From Pseudomonas sp. HOU2 (GTDB lineage: Bacteria; Pseudomonadota; Gammaproteobacteria; Pseudomonadales; Pseudomonadaceae), in the NCBI RefSeq assembly GCF_040729435.1, contig NZ_CP160398.1, positions 1,736,001 to 1,800,000 on the forward strand: a stretch of 64,000 nucleotides of DNA, written 5' to 3'. Below the pieces are notes generated by a model. That model was not told where the DNA came from and did not search any database. It saw nothing but the letters and a program-made list of their open reading frames with translations. Position numbers and translations under genes: made by a program. Positions within the stretch are counted from its first letter, which is position 1. Every line of letters starts with the position of its first letter. Shown here piece after piece: positions 24,743 to 34,535 of the stretch.

Positions 24743-25408
24743 TTAGTCAAGCAGCGCCAGGGCCTCGGCGGTGCATTCCTGAATGCGCGCCCAGTCGCCG
24801 TTCTTGATCCACTCGGGATCAAGCATCCAGCTGCCGCCCACGCACATGACGTTTTTCAACGCCATGTAGCTCTTGATGTTGGCCGGGCCGACGCCGCCAG
24901 TCGGGCAGAATTTCACTTCGCCGAACGGGCCGCCGAGGGCCTTGATTGCTGCTACACCGCCGCTGACTTCCGCCGGGAACAGCTTGAAGCGGCGATAACC
25001 CAGGCCATAGCCTTCCATGATGCCGGAGGCGTTGCTGATGCCCGGCAGCAGCGGAATCGGGCTGTCGACGCTGGCTTCGAGCAGGTCACGGGTGATGCCC
25101 GGGGTGACGATGAACTGCGAACCCGCCGCTTCCGCCGCCGCAAGCATGTTGCGATCAAGTACGGTGCCGGCACCGGTCACCAGCTCCGGACGCTGCTCAC
25201 GCAGGATCTGGATCGCCTTGAGACCGAACTGCGAACGCAGGGTCACTTCCAGCGCGGTCAGGCCACCGGCGGCCAGAGCGTCGGCCAGTGGCAGCACGTC
25301 CTGTTCACGGGCGATGGTGATCACCGGCAGAATCCGCGCCTTGGCGCAGAGGCTGTCGATCAGGGCAACTTTGTCCGCCATGGAAACGGTCGGGGATGGG
25401 GTTGTCAT
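24743..25408 (-). CDS. eda: KDPG aldolase
   Basis: 2-keto-3-deoxy-6-phosphogluconate aldolase, the last Entner-Doudoroff step, giving pyruvate and glyceraldehyde-3-phosphate. It has 221 residues. The catalytic Glu is in LTALEVTLRS (about residues 49-58), and the Schiff-base Lys is in GYRRFKLFPAEVSGG (about 136-150). The ATG at 25408 has AAGGAACAG nine bases upstream, which decides it over longer frames that overlap pgl. It is third in the zwf-pgl-eda operon, under HexR control in pseudomonads, and ends at a strong terminator. Confidence 0.96.
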   Translation of the reverse strand: MTTPSPTVSMADKVALIDSLCAKARILPVITIAREQDVLPLADALAAGGLTALEVTLRSQFGLKAIQILREQRPELVTGAGTVLDRNMLAAAEAAGSQFIVTPGITRDLLEASVDSPIPLLPGISNASGIMEGYGLGYRRFKLFPAEVSGGVAAIKALGGPFGEVKFCPTGGVGPANIKSYMALKNVMCVGGSWMLDPEWIKNGDWARIQECTAEALALLD

Positions 25409-25425
25409 AGCGGCTGTTCCTTGGC

Positions 25426-26139
25426 TCATGGGCACCAGTAAATCTCTAACGTGGGTTGCAGAAACGCGCGCACCGGCATGGCCGCGACGTCGTCGGATGC
25501 CAGTGCGGCATTCAGGGTGGTCAGTTTCGACTGACCGGAAATCGACAGAATCTTGTGCTTGGCCGAAGCCAGCAGCGCGCGGCTCATGGTCAGGCGTTGA
25601 CGCGGCACACTCGGCGCCAGCATCGGCCAGCAGCGACGAGTGCCGTCGGCCTGCAAGGCTTCAGTCAGGTTCGGGCTGTCAGGGAACAGCGACGCGGTGT
25701 GACCGTCATCGCCCATGCCCAGCACCAGCACGTCAATCGGTGGCAATTCCGCGAGCAGACGGTCGGCCTGTTCCGCAGCCTGCTCGACGTTGGCCGCCGC
25801 GCTGTAAAGGCTGAGGAACTGCGCCTTGGCCGCCGGGCCTTTGAGCAGGTACTGCTTGAGCAGGCCGGCGTTGCTGTCGGCGTGTTCAATCGGTACCCAG
25901 CGTTCGTCGGCGAGGGTCACGACGACCTTCGACCAGTCCAGCGCCTGCTTGGCCAGGTGCTGAAAAAACGCCACCGGGCTGCGTCCGCCAGAGACCACCA
26001 GCACCGCGTTGCCACGTGCGGCGATCGCTTCGCTCAGTTGCTTGGCAACGTTCAGTGCCAGACCTTCGGCCAACAGCACCGGGCTCTTGAATTCGTGGGC
26101 ATTCACGCCCGCCGGCAGTTTCACATCAGATATCGCCAT
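25426..26139 (-). CDS. pgl: 6-phosphogluconolactonase
   Basis: Hydrolyses 6-phosphogluconolactone to 6-phosphogluconate. The 237-residue protein has the glucosamine-6-phosphate isomerase-like fold: [16 protein letters not shown] (about 45-60), TLADERWVP (about 75-83) and [15 protein letters not shown] (about 139-153). The start overlaps the end of zwf by 14 bases, and the stop lies 17 bases before eda, so the three genes are one transcript. Confidence 0.96.
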   Translation of the reverse strand: MAISDVKLPAGVNAHEFKSPVLLAEGLALNVAKQLSEAIAARGNAVLVVSGGRSPVAFFQHLAKQALDWSKVVVTLADERWVPIEHADSNAGLLKQYLLKGPAAKAQFLSLYSAAANVEQAAEQADRLLAELPPIDVLVLGMGDDGHTASLFPDSPNLTEALQADGTRRCWPMLAPSVPRQRLTMSRALLASAKHKILSISGQSKLTTLNAALASDDVAAMPVRAFLQPTLEIYWCP

Positions 26140-27592
26140 ACCACGACCTCCCGTCCCGCGCGATCAGTGCAATCGAGCTCATCGGCCCCCACGACCCGGC
26201 CGCATACGGCTTGGGCGCGTCACCGGATTTTTTCCAGCCGGCGATCAACTGGTCACACCACTTCCACGCGGCTTCGATTTCATCTTTACGGACAAACAGG
26301 TTCTGATTGCCGTTCATCACTTCCAGCAACAACCGCTCGTAGGCATCGGGGATCCGTGCGCTGCGCCAGGTGTCGGAGAAATTCAGTTGCAGCGGGCCGC
26401 TGCGCAGTTGCATGCCCTTGTCCAGGCCCTGCTCCTTGGTCATCACGCGCAGGGAAATACCTTCGTCCGGTTGCAGACGGATGATCAGTTTGTTGCTGAT
26501 CTGTAGGCGCTGTTCCGGCGCAAAGATGTAGTGCGACGGTTCCTTGAAGTGGATGACGATCTGCGACAGTTTCTGCGGCATGCGCTTGCCGGTGCGCAGG
26601 TAGAACGGCACACCGGCCCAGCGCCAGTTGCGGATGTCGGCACGCAGGGCGACGAAGGTTTCGGTGTCGCTCTGGGTGTTGGAATTCGGCTCTTCGAGGT
26701 AGCCCGGCACGGACTTGCCTTCGCTGTGCCCGGCGATGTACTGACCGCGCACCACTTGGGTGGTCAGGCCTTCCGGGCTGATCGGCGCCAGCGCCTTGAG
26801 CACTTTCACCTTTTCATCACGGATGCTGTCGGCGGACAGGTCGGCCGGCGGGTCCATGGCGATCAGGCACAGCAGCTGCAACAGGTGATTCTGGATCATG
26901 TCGCGCAACTGGCCGGCCTTGTCGAAGTAGCCCCAACGGCCTTCGATACCAACCTTCTCGGCCACGGTGATTTCCACGTGGGAGATGTAATTCTGGTTCC
27001 ACTGGGTTTCGAACAGGCTGTTGGCGAAACGCAGCGCGATGAGGTTCTGTACGGTCTCTTTGCCCAAGTAGTGGTCGATGCGGTAGGTGCGGTTCTCCGG
27101 GAAGAACTGCGCCACGGCGTCGTTCACTTTGCGCGAGGATTCCAGATCGGAGCCGATCGGCTTTTCCAGAACCACGCGGGTGTTTTCTGCCAGACCGACT
27201 TTCGCCAGGTTCTCGCAGATTGCGCCATACACCGCTGCCGGTGTGGCGAAGTAGGCAATCATGCGTTGCGTGCTGCCGGCGGCTTCGGCCAGCGCCACAT
27301 AGTCTTCAGCCTTGAGGAAGTCGACGTGCAGGTAGCTCAGGCGCGCCAGAAAGCGCTCGGCCACGGCCTCGTCCAGCTCTTTGCCGACGTAACGGCGCAA
27401 TTCGGCGGCGATGAACGCCATGTGCTGCTGTTCGGAACCGGGTTCACGGGCCAGCGCGAGGATGCGCGTGTCTTCGTGCAACAGGTCGGCGCCATCGAGG
27501 TGATAAAGGGCAGGAAACAGCTTGCGCAGGGCCAGATCGCCCAGAGCGCCGAACAAGGCAAAGGTGCACGGTTCAACCGTAATCGAAGGCAT
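26126..27592 (-). CDS. zwf: Glucose-6-phosphate 1-dehydrogenase
   Basis: Oxidises glucose-6-phosphate with NAD(P)+ to enter the Entner-Doudoroff pathway. It has 488 residues, normal length. The coenzyme fold is [17 protein letters not shown] (about 14-30), and the active site [13 protein letters not shown] (about 174-186) contains the substrate-binding Lys and His. First gene of zwf-pgl-eda, divergent from its repressor hexR. The leader carries AAGAACAA just before the ATG, a candidate Hfq/Crc site, and a palindrome in the intergenic region may be a HexR operator. Confidence 0.97.
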   Translation of the reverse strand: MPSITVEPCTFALFGALGDLALRKLFPALYHLDGADLLHEDTRILALAREPGSEQQHMAFIAAELRRYVGKELDEAVAERFLARLSYLHVDFLKAEDYVALAEAAGSTQRMIAYFATPAAVYGAICENLAKVGLAENTRVVLEKPIGSDLESSRKVNDAVAQFFPENRTYRIDHYLGKETVQNLIALRFANSLFETQWNQNYISHVEITVAEKVGIEGRWGYFDKAGQLRDMIQNHLLQLLCLIAMDPPADLSADSIRDEKVKVLKALAPISPEGLTTQVVRGQYIAGHSEGKSVPGYLEEPNSNTQSDTETFVALRADIRNWRWAGVPFYLRTGKRMPQKLSQIVIHFKEPSHYIFAPEQRLQISNKLIIRLQPDEGISLRVMTKEQGLDKGMQLRSGPLQLNFSDTWRSARIPDAYERLLLEVMNGNQNLFVRKDEIEAAWKWCDQLIAGWKKSGDAPKPYAAGSWGPMSSIALIARDGRSWYGDI

Positions 27593-27597
27593 GATGT

Positions 27598-27605
27598 TTG
27601 TTCTT
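27598..27605 (-). promoter_or_regulatory. Candidate Hfq/Crc CA motif, zwf leader
   Basis: The mRNA strand reads AAGAACAA (AAnAAnAA), 5 bases before the zwf ATG, within the ribosome-binding window. Confidence 0.55.
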
Positions 27606-27653
27606 TTATCAAGTTAAGCTACAAATACCTTTTTTCAAGGCATCACTCAAGGG

Positions 27654-27680
27654 AAAATGTAGTAATAACCACAACATTTT
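27654..27680. promoter_or_regulatory. Candidate HexR operator in zwf-hexR gap
   Basis: Palindrome with perfect 7-base outer arms AAAATGT and ACATTTT and an imperfect inner TGTAGT/ACCACA. It resembles gammaproteobacterial HexR boxes (TGTARTTWAAYTACA) only loosely; position between zwf and hexR supports it. Confidence 0.45.
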
Positions 27681-27809
27681 CGCAAAATACAGATTCCGAG
27701 TGGTGGTCGGTCGGAGCCATCAGTAGGATAGGCCACCGTTACGGGCCATATCAAAGGCCCAATTTGCATAGCCCGGCGCACCTTTGCGCAGGTGAATTAG
27801 GAATTCCAT

Positions 27810-28679
27810 ATGGACCGCGTGCGAAATTTACTGGAACAGATCCAGAGTCGCCTTGAAGAGCTGAACAAGGCCGAACGCAAAGTCGCCGAGGTGATCCTGC
27901 TCAACCCGCAGCAGGCTACTCGCTTCAGCATCGCCGCCCTCGCCCAGGCCGCATCGGTGAGCGAGCCGACGGTCAACCGTTTCTGCCGTTCGTTCGGTGT
28001 CAGCGGCTACCCTGAACTCAAGCTGCAACTGGCGCAAAGCCTGGCCAGTGGCGCGGCGTATGTCAGCCGCGCGGTGGAGGCCGATGACAATCCCGAGGCT
28101 TACACGCAGAAGATTTTCGGCAGCGCCATCGCTTCGCTGGACAGCGCTTGCCAGGCGCTCGATCCGAACCTGATCAGCCGCGCCGTCGATCTGTTGATTC
28201 AGGCGCGGCAGATTCACTTCTTCGGCCTCGGTGCGTCAGCGCCTGTGGCTTTGGATGCGCAGCACAAGTTCTTCCGTTTCAATCTCGCCGTCACCGCCCA
28301 CGCAGACGTGCTGATGCAGCGAATGATTGCTTCGGTGGCGCATACGGGTGAGCTGTTCGTGATCATTTCCTACACCGGCCGCACCCGCGAACTGGTGGAA
28401 GTGGCGCGCATCGCCCGGGAGAACGGCGCTTCGGTGCTGGGCCTGACCGCCGAAAATTCGCCGCTGGCCAAGGCCAGCACCCTGAGCCTGAACATTCCGC
28501 TGCCGGAAGACACCGACATCTATATGCCGATGACTTCGCGGATCATTCAGTTGACAGTGCTGGATGTGTTGGCGACCGGTATGACCTTGCGTCGCGGGGT
28601 GGATTTCCAGCCGCATCTGCGCAAGATCAAGGAGAGCTTGAATGCCAGCCGGTATCCGGTTGGGGATGAATTCAGCTAA
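27810..28679 (+). CDS. hexR: RpiR-family repressor HexR
   Basis: Repressor of the Entner-Doudoroff genes (zwf, edd, gap), released by KDPG in pseudomonads. It has 289 residues: an N-terminal RpiR helix-turn-helix ([20 protein letters not shown], about residues 36-55) and a C-terminal SIS sugar-phosphate domain ([14 protein letters not shown], about 139-152, and [14 protein letters not shown], about 187-200). It diverges from zwf. HexR-like boxes are visible at edd/gap (42740 and 42860). GGA precedes the ATG. Confidence 0.95.
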   Translation: MDRVRNLLEQIQSRLEELNKAERKVAEVILLNPQQATRFSIAALAQAASVSEPTVNRFCRSFGVSGYPELKLQLAQSLASGAAYVSRAVEADDNPEAYTQKIFGSAIASLDSACQALDPNLISRAVDLLIQARQIHFFGLGASAPVALDAQHKFFRFNLAVTAHADVLMQRMIASVAHTGELFVIISYTGRTRELVEVARIARENGASVLGLTAENSPLAKASTLSLNIPLPEDTDIYMPMTSRIIQLTVLDVLATGMTLRRGVDFQPHLRKIKESLNASRYPVGDEFS

Positions 28680-28691
28680 AGATCAGAAGCA

Positions 28692-28868
28692 CCCTCACCC
28701 CAGCCCTCTCCCGGAGGGAGAGGGAGCCGACCGAGGTGTCTTGCGCGGTACATCGACCTGAAACACCGAGTCGATTATGGATTCACCGACATTCGTTCAG
28801 GTCGGTGAATCTCTCGAATATCCCCGATTCGGTCCCCTCTCCCTCCGGGAGAGGGCTAGGGTGAGGGG
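28692..28868. repeat. Long inverted repeat, family F (CCCTCACCC type)
   Basis: CCCTCACCCCAGCCCTCTCC..GGAGGGAGAGGG at the left and its complement at the right bracket about 105 bases, which contain a smaller repeat (TTCACCGAC/GTCGGTGAA). A second copy lies at 61884 and shares the internal GGTACAyCGACCTGAAAyA segment. Confidence 0.88.
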
Positions 28869-28888
28869 CTACGAGGTGAATGACACAC

Positions 28889-29743
28889 TCAAGCCGCCGC
28901 CCACGCCTGCAAACTCAAATGCGCCTTCTCCCCCGGCGCCAGATGCAGGCTGTCGGTACCGCCCGCCGCCGCTTCGACACAGACAAACTCGGTCACTTCA
29001 TCCCAGCTCACGCCCAACAGGGGGCGCGAGCCAGGATGCCAGACCACGGTGTCGCCACTGTCACCGGTATCGATGCACAACTCGCGCTGCCAGGCGTGAT
29101 CCTTGAGCTGTAGTTCGCCGTCGTGCTGGAACACCCGCTGACAACCACCATCGACACGCAACTCGCCTTCCTGCTGGCAGGACTGGCGGCTCAACTGGTC
29201 GTAACCCTGCGCACCTTCGAGGCCAGACAGCGCTATCTCACCGACGTCACCAATACGCCAGTAAGCGTGCAAAGCCTGGCTCAACTGGCACGGCATGTCG
29301 TCCTGATGCTCGGTGCTCAGGCGTAATTCCATGCGCTCACCGAGGTGCGCGTGCAGGTCGACCTGCCAGTCGCATAGCTGCAATTGCCAATGCAGGCGCA
29401 CGCCATCTTCGGCACTGCTGCTGTCGAGCAGTTTCCAGTCGAGCAGCCGCGCCCAGCCATGGGATGGCCAGGCGTTTTCGCTCGGATGGCGGCCATACCA
29501 CGGCCAGCACACCGGCACGCCGCCACGAATGGCGCCAACGTGCGGCCACTTCGCCGCACACCACAACCACGGTTTCTGCCCGCGCGGCTGAAAGTGCAGC
29601 AACTGCGCGCCCTGCCGACTGAACACCGCCTGACACAGCGGATGGTCGATCACCAGCACATCGCGCATCTGATAGCGCTCCCAGGCGAACACCGGTCGCT
29701 CGCGCAGGGATTTGAAGAAGCGTTGCAGCGGATGCTCATGCAT
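28889..29743 (-). CDS. D-hexose-6-phosphate mutarotase
   Basis: YeaD-type glucose-6-phosphate 1-epimerase of 284 residues, aldose-1-epimerase fold. Sequence marks: IRGGVPVCWPWYGRHP (about 72-87), SHGWARLLDWKL (catalytic His near 95) and VSWDEVTEFVCVEAA near the C-terminus. It speeds anomer conversion of glucose-6-phosphate for Zwf. It lies downstream of oprB on the same strand, but a terminator and REP doublet lie between, so it is probably on a separate transcript. It converges with hexR. Confidence 0.9.
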   Translation of the reverse strand: MHEHPLQRFFKSLRERPVFAWERYQMRDVLVIDHPLCQAVFSRQGAQLLHFQPRGQKPWLWCAAKWPHVGAIRGGVPVCWPWYGRHPSENAWPSHGWARLLDWKLLDSSSAEDGVRLHWQLQLCDWQVDLHAHLGERMELRLSTEHQDDMPCQLSQALHAYWRIGDVGEIALSGLEGAQGYDQLSRQSCQQEGELRVDGGCQRVFQHDGELQLKDHAWQRELCIDTGDSGDTVVWHPGSRPLLGVSWDEVTEFVCVEAAAGGTDSLHLAPGEKAHLSLQAWAAA

Positions 29744-29793
29744 TGGCCACGGTCCTGAAAATCATGGGGGTACTCAACAATCCACATTGCTCT

Positions 29794-29925
29794 TGTGGCG
29801 AGGGAGCTTGCTCCCGCCGGGCTGCGAAGCGGCCCTGAAACCATTCACTGCGGTGTGTCAGTCAGACTGCATTTGCCGGATTACGACTGCTGCGCAGCCG
29901 GGCGGGAGCAAGCTCCCTCGCCACA
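29794..29925. repeat. REP doublet, family C
   Basis: TGTGGCGAGGGAGCTTGCTC..CCGCC and its complement, with a long conserved loop that includes GCTGCGAAGCGGCC and GCGGTGTGTCAG. The loop aligns with the copy at 15835. Confidence 0.9.
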
Positions 29926-29947
29926 AAAGCGATCCACTGAACTTCGC

Positions 29948-29977
29948 AAAAAAAAGCGGACAGCCTTGGCTGTCCGC
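29948..29977 (-). terminator. Rho-independent terminator of oprB
   Basis: Perfect 10-bp stem GCGGACAGCC/GGCTGTCCGC with a 2-base loop; on the minus strand it is followed by eight T. It lies 38 bases past the oprB stop. Confidence 0.92.
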
Positions 29978-30015
29978 AAATATGCGCACATGGAGAGGAG
30001 CTTATCGCAACAACG

Positions 30016-31365
30016 TTAGAACGTAGACTGAATTTTCAGGCCAGCGACCAAAGCGTTGTCCACTGCATCCACACCACCCGGGTGCGTGATGTATTGCAGG
30101 TTAGGACGCACGGTCAGCCAGTTGGTGACGTGGAAGCCGTAGTTGATTTCGTAGTTGTATTCGGTTTCACGAATCGGCGAGAACACCGGGTTGTCGTAGT
30201 CCGACACTCCGTTGGAAGCATTCAGCAGCTCGGCGTTTTTCTTCACGTCATCGTTGACGTGGATACGCGCCGCACCAATGCCGACGTCATCCTTCGGACG
30301 TGCGTCGAACGGGCCTTTGTAGACAAACATCACCGACTGGTAGTTGTCGATGAAGTTGGTGTCCTTGTCGTGGAACGTGGCGTTGGCGGCAATGTTCAGA
30401 CCGCGAGTCGCATCACCGTTGTGGCTGGTGAGTTGCTGCTGCGCGACGAACCAGTAGCCGTGTTTGCTGCTGTGGGTCTTGTACGCGTCGCCAGTGGTCG
30501 CCGCGTCGAAACCGTTGACGTCTTCGCGGACATCATTGGCATCCGCCGTGCTCTTGTAGTAACCGATGCGGTATTCGCCCGGCAGGCTGTTGACCTTCGG
30601 CGACCAGACCAGTTCGACTGGCAGAACAGTACCGGCGGTGCCGCTGCCACTGAGCTTGAAGCCGTTGCCGTGTTCCAGCTGCGACGGGTTCTGGTTGTAA
30701 GCACCGATCTGCGCGTAGAGCTCGTCGTTGATGTTGTACTTCACACGGATCGCGGCCTGGCTGACCGGCCAGTTGTACCAGATGTTGGTCGCCCAGTTAC
30801 CCACTTGCGAGCCGCAGAACGCCAGGTTCTGGAAGTCGCACGGGAAGGTGTTGAAGTCTTCGCCTTCACCGAAGTAACCGGCCTTGACGTCGAGCTTGTT
30901 GTCGAAGAACTGGTGCTGAATCCACAACTGGGTCAGACGCACCATGTGGCCACGACCGTAGACCTCCTGCGACGACGACAGAGTGCCGGCACGCGGATCG
31001 CCAACGCGGTCGTTGGAGATGTTTTGCCCGTTACGGTTGGTCAACTGGATCTTGGCCTGAGTGTTGTCCCAGCCCCAAAGTTTTTGCAGGTCCAGCGCCA
31101 CGCCCAGACCGAACTGATCGCTGTAGCGACCGGTCTTGTCGTCGTTGTAGCCGCCATGCAGGTTGGCGCCCATTTCCCCAACGTAGTCGGCCTTGATGTC
31201 GATACCCTGCTCGATCAGCTTGGTCCGCTCGCCACCCCAGTCACCGGTCATCCATTTCGAGTCGGAGCTGAAGGCATCCGCCGCCATGGCGTTACCGGCC
31301 AGCACCAATGCCGCCGCAGCTGACACTTGGCAGATCAACCGGGCATTGACGTGTTTCTTTTTCAT
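30016..31365 (-). CDS. oprB: Carbohydrate-selective outer-membrane porin OprB
   Basis: Glucose-inducible outer-membrane porin of 449 residues that lets glucose into the periplasm for the Gts transporter. The ATG at 31365 gives a signal peptide (MKKKHVNARLICQVSAAAAL, cleavage after AMA near residue 28). The mature protein opens with the OprB motif WMTGDWGGERTKLIEQGID and ends in the barrel sequence VAGLKIQSTF with terminal Phe. It is last in the gts cluster, but REP and spacing after gtsD allow an own promoter. An AACAATAA motif in the leader suggests Crc control. Confidence 0.94.
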   Translation of the reverse strand: MKKKHVNARLICQVSAAAALVLAGNAMAADAFSSDSKWMTGDWGGERTKLIEQGIDIKADYVGEMGANLHGGYNDDKTGRYSDQFGLGVALDLQKLWGWDNTQAKIQLTNRNGQNISNDRVGDPRAGTLSSSQEVYGRGHMVRLTQLWIQHQFFDNKLDVKAGYFGEGEDFNTFPCDFQNLAFCGSQVGNWATNIWYNWPVSQAAIRVKYNINDELYAQIGAYNQNPSQLEHGNGFKLSGSGTAGTVLPVELVWSPKVNSLPGEYRIGYYKSTADANDVREDVNGFDAATTGDAYKTHSSKHGYWFVAQQQLTSHNGDATRGLNIAANATFHDKDTNFIDNYQSVMFVYKGPFDARPKDDVGIGAARIHVNDDVKKNAELLNASNGVSDYDNPVFSPIRETEYNYEINYGFHVTNWLTVRPNLQYITHPGGVDAVDNALVAGLKIQSTF

Positions 31366-31381
31366 CCCTACATCCTCGTCT

Positions 31382-31389
31382 TTATTGTT
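31382..31389 (-). promoter_or_regulatory. Candidate Hfq/Crc CA motif, oprB leader
   Basis: The mRNA strand reads AACAATAA (AAnAAnAA), 17 bases before the oprB ATG and next to the ribosome site. Confidence 0.55.
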
Positions 31390-31476
31390 ATTAACTGTTT
31401 TTTTCCAACGCGGTTTACATAAATTGCGCTGGATTACAGGCAATCCAGCGCGTGCTCCTGTTTGGAATCCGGTCCC

Positions 31477-31562
31477 TGTGGGAGCTGGCTTGCCAGCGAT
31501 GGCATCGACTCAGTTCCACTGTGAACCGAGTTGCCTGCATCGCTGGCAAGCCAGCTCCCACA
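31477..31562. repeat. REP doublet, family A
   Basis: TGTGGGAGCTGGCTTGCCAG..CGAT and complement, between gtsD and oprB on the same strand. Confidence 0.9.
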
Positions 31563-31586
31563 TGACCGCATTCCTGCATTGATTTC

Positions 31587-32747
31587 TTAGCGGCCTTTGA
31601 ACTGCGTCACGTTCGCCGACCGTGCTTCGGTCTGCGCCTGGCCCGCAACGCCCAGACGCTCGCCAGTCTTGGCATCGAACAACAACACTTTCGACGGATC
31701 GAATTGCAGCGTCAGGGTTTCGCCCACCTGCGGTGCCACGTCCGGTGCCAGGCGGCAGCAGACCTTGGTCTCATTCAAGTTGACGAACACCAGCGTATCC
31801 GGACCGGTCGGTTCGGTGACCTGCACTTCGGCCTTGATGCTCGGCAGACCATTGCCCTCGCCGTTCGCCAGAACAATCTGTTCCGGGCGCAGGCCGAGGA
31901 TCACTTCGCGATCTTCCAGCCCTGCGTCCTGCATGCTCATCGGCAACTCGCAACGCGCCTGACCGCTGTCGAGCAGCGCCAGCAAACGACCGTCCTTGCG
32001 TTGCAGACGCAGCGGAATGAAGTTCATCGGCGGCGAACCGATAAAGCTCGCCACGAACAGGTTGGCCGGATCGTTGTAGATCTCTTTCGGCGTGCCGAAC
32101 TGCTGAATGATCCCGTCCTTCATCACCGCCACTTTGTCGCCCAGGGTCATCGCTTCGATCTGGTCGTGGGTCACGTAGACCGTGGTGGTTTTCAGGCGCT
32201 GGTGCATCAGTTTCATTTCGGTACGCATCTCGACGCGCAGCTTGGCGTCGAGGTTGGACAGCGGTTCATCGAACAGATAAATCTTCGGCCGCCGCGCCAG
32301 TGCACGGCCCATTGCCACACGCTGTTGCTGACCACCGGAGAGCTGACCCGGCTTGCGGTTGAGCAGGTGTTCGATCTGCAGCAGCTTGGCCACGCGCGCG
32401 ACTTCTTCGTCGATCGCCGACGGGCTCATCTTGCGGATCTTCAGACCGAACTCGATGTTCTCGCGCACGCTCATGGTCGGGTACAGCGCGTAGGACTGGA
32501 ACACCATGGCGATGTCACGATCCTTCGGGCTCATGCCGCTGACGTCCTGATCGCCGATCATGATCGCGCCACCGGTGATGGTCTCGAGGCCGGCGATGCA
32601 GTTCATCAGGGTCGACTTGCCACAGCCCGACGGGCCGACCAAGATCAGGAACTCACCGTCCTTGATCGACAGTTCGATGTTCTTCAGGGTGTCCGGCAGG
32701 CCGGCACCGTAGGTCTTGTTGACGTTGCGAAGTTCGAGCGTTGCCAT
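31587..32747 (-). CDS. gtsD: Glucose ABC transporter ATPase GtsD
   Basis: MalK/UgpC-type ATPase of 386 residues energising glucose uptake. Walker A is GPSGCGKST (about residues 38-46), the Q-loop is FQSYALYP, the signature LSGGQQQRVAMGRAL (about 135-149), Walker B IYLFDEP and the switch His in YVTHD. A C-terminal regulatory TOBE domain occupies the last 140 residues. Two bases separate it from gtsC. Glucose specificity is from gene context (oprB, glk, edd, gltR). Confidence 0.94.
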   Translation of the reverse strand: MATLELRNVNKTYGAGLPDTLKNIELSIKDGEFLILVGPSGCGKSTLMNCIAGLETITGGAIMIGDQDVSGMSPKDRDIAMVFQSYALYPTMSVRENIEFGLKIRKMSPSAIDEEVARVAKLLQIEHLLNRKPGQLSGGQQQRVAMGRALARRPKIYLFDEPLSNLDAKLRVEMRTEMKLMHQRLKTTTVYVTHDQIEAMTLGDKVAVMKDGIIQQFGTPKEIYNDPANLFVASFIGSPPMNFIPLRLQRKDGRLLALLDSGQARCELPMSMQDAGLEDREVILGLRPEQIVLANGEGNGLPSIKAEVQVTEPTGPDTLVFVNLNETKVCCRLAPDVAPQVGETLTLQFDPSKVLLFDAKTGERLGVAGQAQTEARSANVTQFKGR

Positions 32748-32749
32748 GA

Positions 32750-33595
32750 TTACCCCTTGACTGCGCCGGCCGTCAGCCCGCGCACGAAATACTTGCCTGC
32801 GACCACATAGACCAGCAGGGTCGGCAGGCCGGCGATCATCGCCGCTGCCATATCAACGTTGTATTCCTTGGCGCCGGTGCTGGTGTTGACCAGGTTGTTC
32901 AGCGCCACCGTGATCGGTTGCGAATCACCGCTGGAGAACACCACACCGAACAGGAAGTCGTTCCAGATCTGGGTGAACTGCCAGATCAGGCAGACCATGA
33001 TGATCGGCGTCGACATCGGCAGAATGATCTGCCGGAAAATCGTGAAGAACCCCGCGCCATCCAGCCGTGCAGCCTTGATCAGCGCATCGGGAATGCTCAC
33101 GTAGTAGTTACGGAAGAACAGCGTGGTGAACGCTAGACCATAGACCACGTGCACGAACACCAGGCCGGTGGTGGTGCTCGCCAGGCCCATCTTGCCGAGG
33201 GTGAACGAGGCCGGCAGCAGCACGGTCTGGAACGGCAGGAAGCAGCCGAACAGCAGCAGACCGAAGAACAGCTGCGAACCGCGGAAGCGCCAGAACGACA
33301 ACACGTAGCCGTTCAGCGCGCCGATGGCGGTGGAGATGACCACGGCCGGCACGGTGATCTTGATCGAGTTCCAGAAGTAGCCGTCCACCGTGGCCCAGGC
33401 CTTGACCCAGCCGATGCCGCTGACCACGGTCGGCCAGCTCAGCAGGTTGCCGGTGCTGATGTCTTCCGGGGTCTTAAAGCTGGTCAGCAGCATCACCACC
33501 AGCGGAATCAGGTACAGCAATACCGCGAGGATCAGCACCGCGTAGATCGCCACGCGACTCAGGCTGAAGGCGGGTTTGGCAGCGAGACTAGTCAT
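32750..33595 (-). CDS. gtsC: Glucose ABC transporter permease GtsC
   Basis: Inner-membrane permease of 281 residues, MalG type, with six predicted helices. The EAA-like cytoplasmic loop is DALIKAARLDGAGFFTIFRQ (about residues 188-207). It pairs with GtsB; its start overlaps the end of gtsB by 8 bases, giving translational coupling. Confidence 0.93.
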   Translation of the reverse strand: MTSLAAKPAFSLSRVAIYAVLILAVLLYLIPLVVMLLTSFKTPEDISTGNLLSWPTVVSGIGWVKAWATVDGYFWNSIKITVPAVVISTAIGALNGYVLSFWRFRGSQLFFGLLLFGCFLPFQTVLLPASFTLGKMGLASTTTGLVFVHVVYGLAFTTLFFRNYYVSIPDALIKAARLDGAGFFTIFRQIILPMSTPIIMVCLIWQFTQIWNDFLFGVVFSSGDSQPITVALNNLVNTSTGAKEYNVDMAAAMIAGLPTLLVYVVAGKYFVRGLTAGAVKG

Positions 33596-34496
33596 GACGC
33601 TTGGTCCTCAGCTCGGAGTACAGGTAAGGCACGATGATCGCGAGAATCGCACCGAGCATCAGAATCGCACTGGCCGAGCCCATGCCCATCTGGCCGCGAC
33701 TGAAAGTGAAGGAGTACATGAACATCGCCGGCAGGTCGGAGGAATAACCCGGGCCTCCCGCTGTCATCGCCGCGACCAGGTCGAAGCTCTTGATCGCGAT
33801 GTGCGCCAGAATCATCACCGCACTGAAGAACACCGGACGCAGGCTGGGCAGCACCACTTTCCAGTAGATGGTCGGCATGCTCGCGCCATCGATCTGCGCG
33901 GCACGGATGATCGACTGATCAACGCCACGCAGGCCGGCAAGGAACATCGCCATGATGAAGCCCGAGGCCTGCCACACGGCAGCGATCACCAGGCAGTAGA
34001 CCACGCGATCCGGGTCGATCAGCCAGTCCAGACGGAAGCCTTCCCAGCCCCAGTCACGCAACAATTTGTCCAGGCCCATGCCCGGGTTGAGCAACCATTT
34101 CCACGCGGTACCGGTGACGATCATCGAGAGCGCCATCGGGTACAGGTAAATGGTGCGGATAAAGCCTTCGCGACGGATGCGCTGGTCGAGGAACACCGCC
34201 AGCAACACGCCTATCACCAGGGTGATGCCGATGAACATGCCACCAAATACCGCGAGGTTCTTGCTCGCCACCCACCAGCGATCGTTGTCGAACAGCCGTG
34301 CGTATTGCGCCAGACCGGCCCACTTGTAGTTGGGCAGGAACGTCGAGGTGGTGAACGACAGCACGAACGTCCACAGGATGTAGCCATAGAAGCCCACCAG
34401 CACGATGAACATGCTCGGCGCCAGCACCAGTTTCGGTAGCCAGCGCTGCAGTGCATCGAACGGCGAGGCTTTGCTGAACACAGCAACAGAACTCAT
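33588..34496 (-). CDS. gtsB: Glucose ABC transporter permease GtsB
   Basis: Inner-membrane permease of 302 residues, MalF type without the large periplasmic loop. The EAA-like loop is QSIIRAAQIDGASMPTIYWK (about residues 203-222). It is the second gene after gtsA, separated from it by a REP doublet, and overlaps gtsC. Confidence 0.93.
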   Translation of the reverse strand: MSSVAVFSKASPFDALQRWLPKLVLAPSMFIVLVGFYGYILWTFVLSFTTSTFLPNYKWAGLAQYARLFDNDRWWVASKNLAVFGGMFIGITLVIGVLLAVFLDQRIRREGFIRTIYLYPMALSMIVTGTAWKWLLNPGMGLDKLLRDWGWEGFRLDWLIDPDRVVYCLVIAAVWQASGFIMAMFLAGLRGVDQSIIRAAQIDGASMPTIYWKVVLPSLRPVFFSAVMILAHIAIKSFDLVAAMTAGGPGYSSDLPAMFMYSFTFSRGQMGMGSASAILMLGAILAIIVPYLYSELRTKRHD

Positions 34497-34535
34497 GGGG
34501 AAATCCAGAATAATGATTTACGAGAGCATTCCCCT

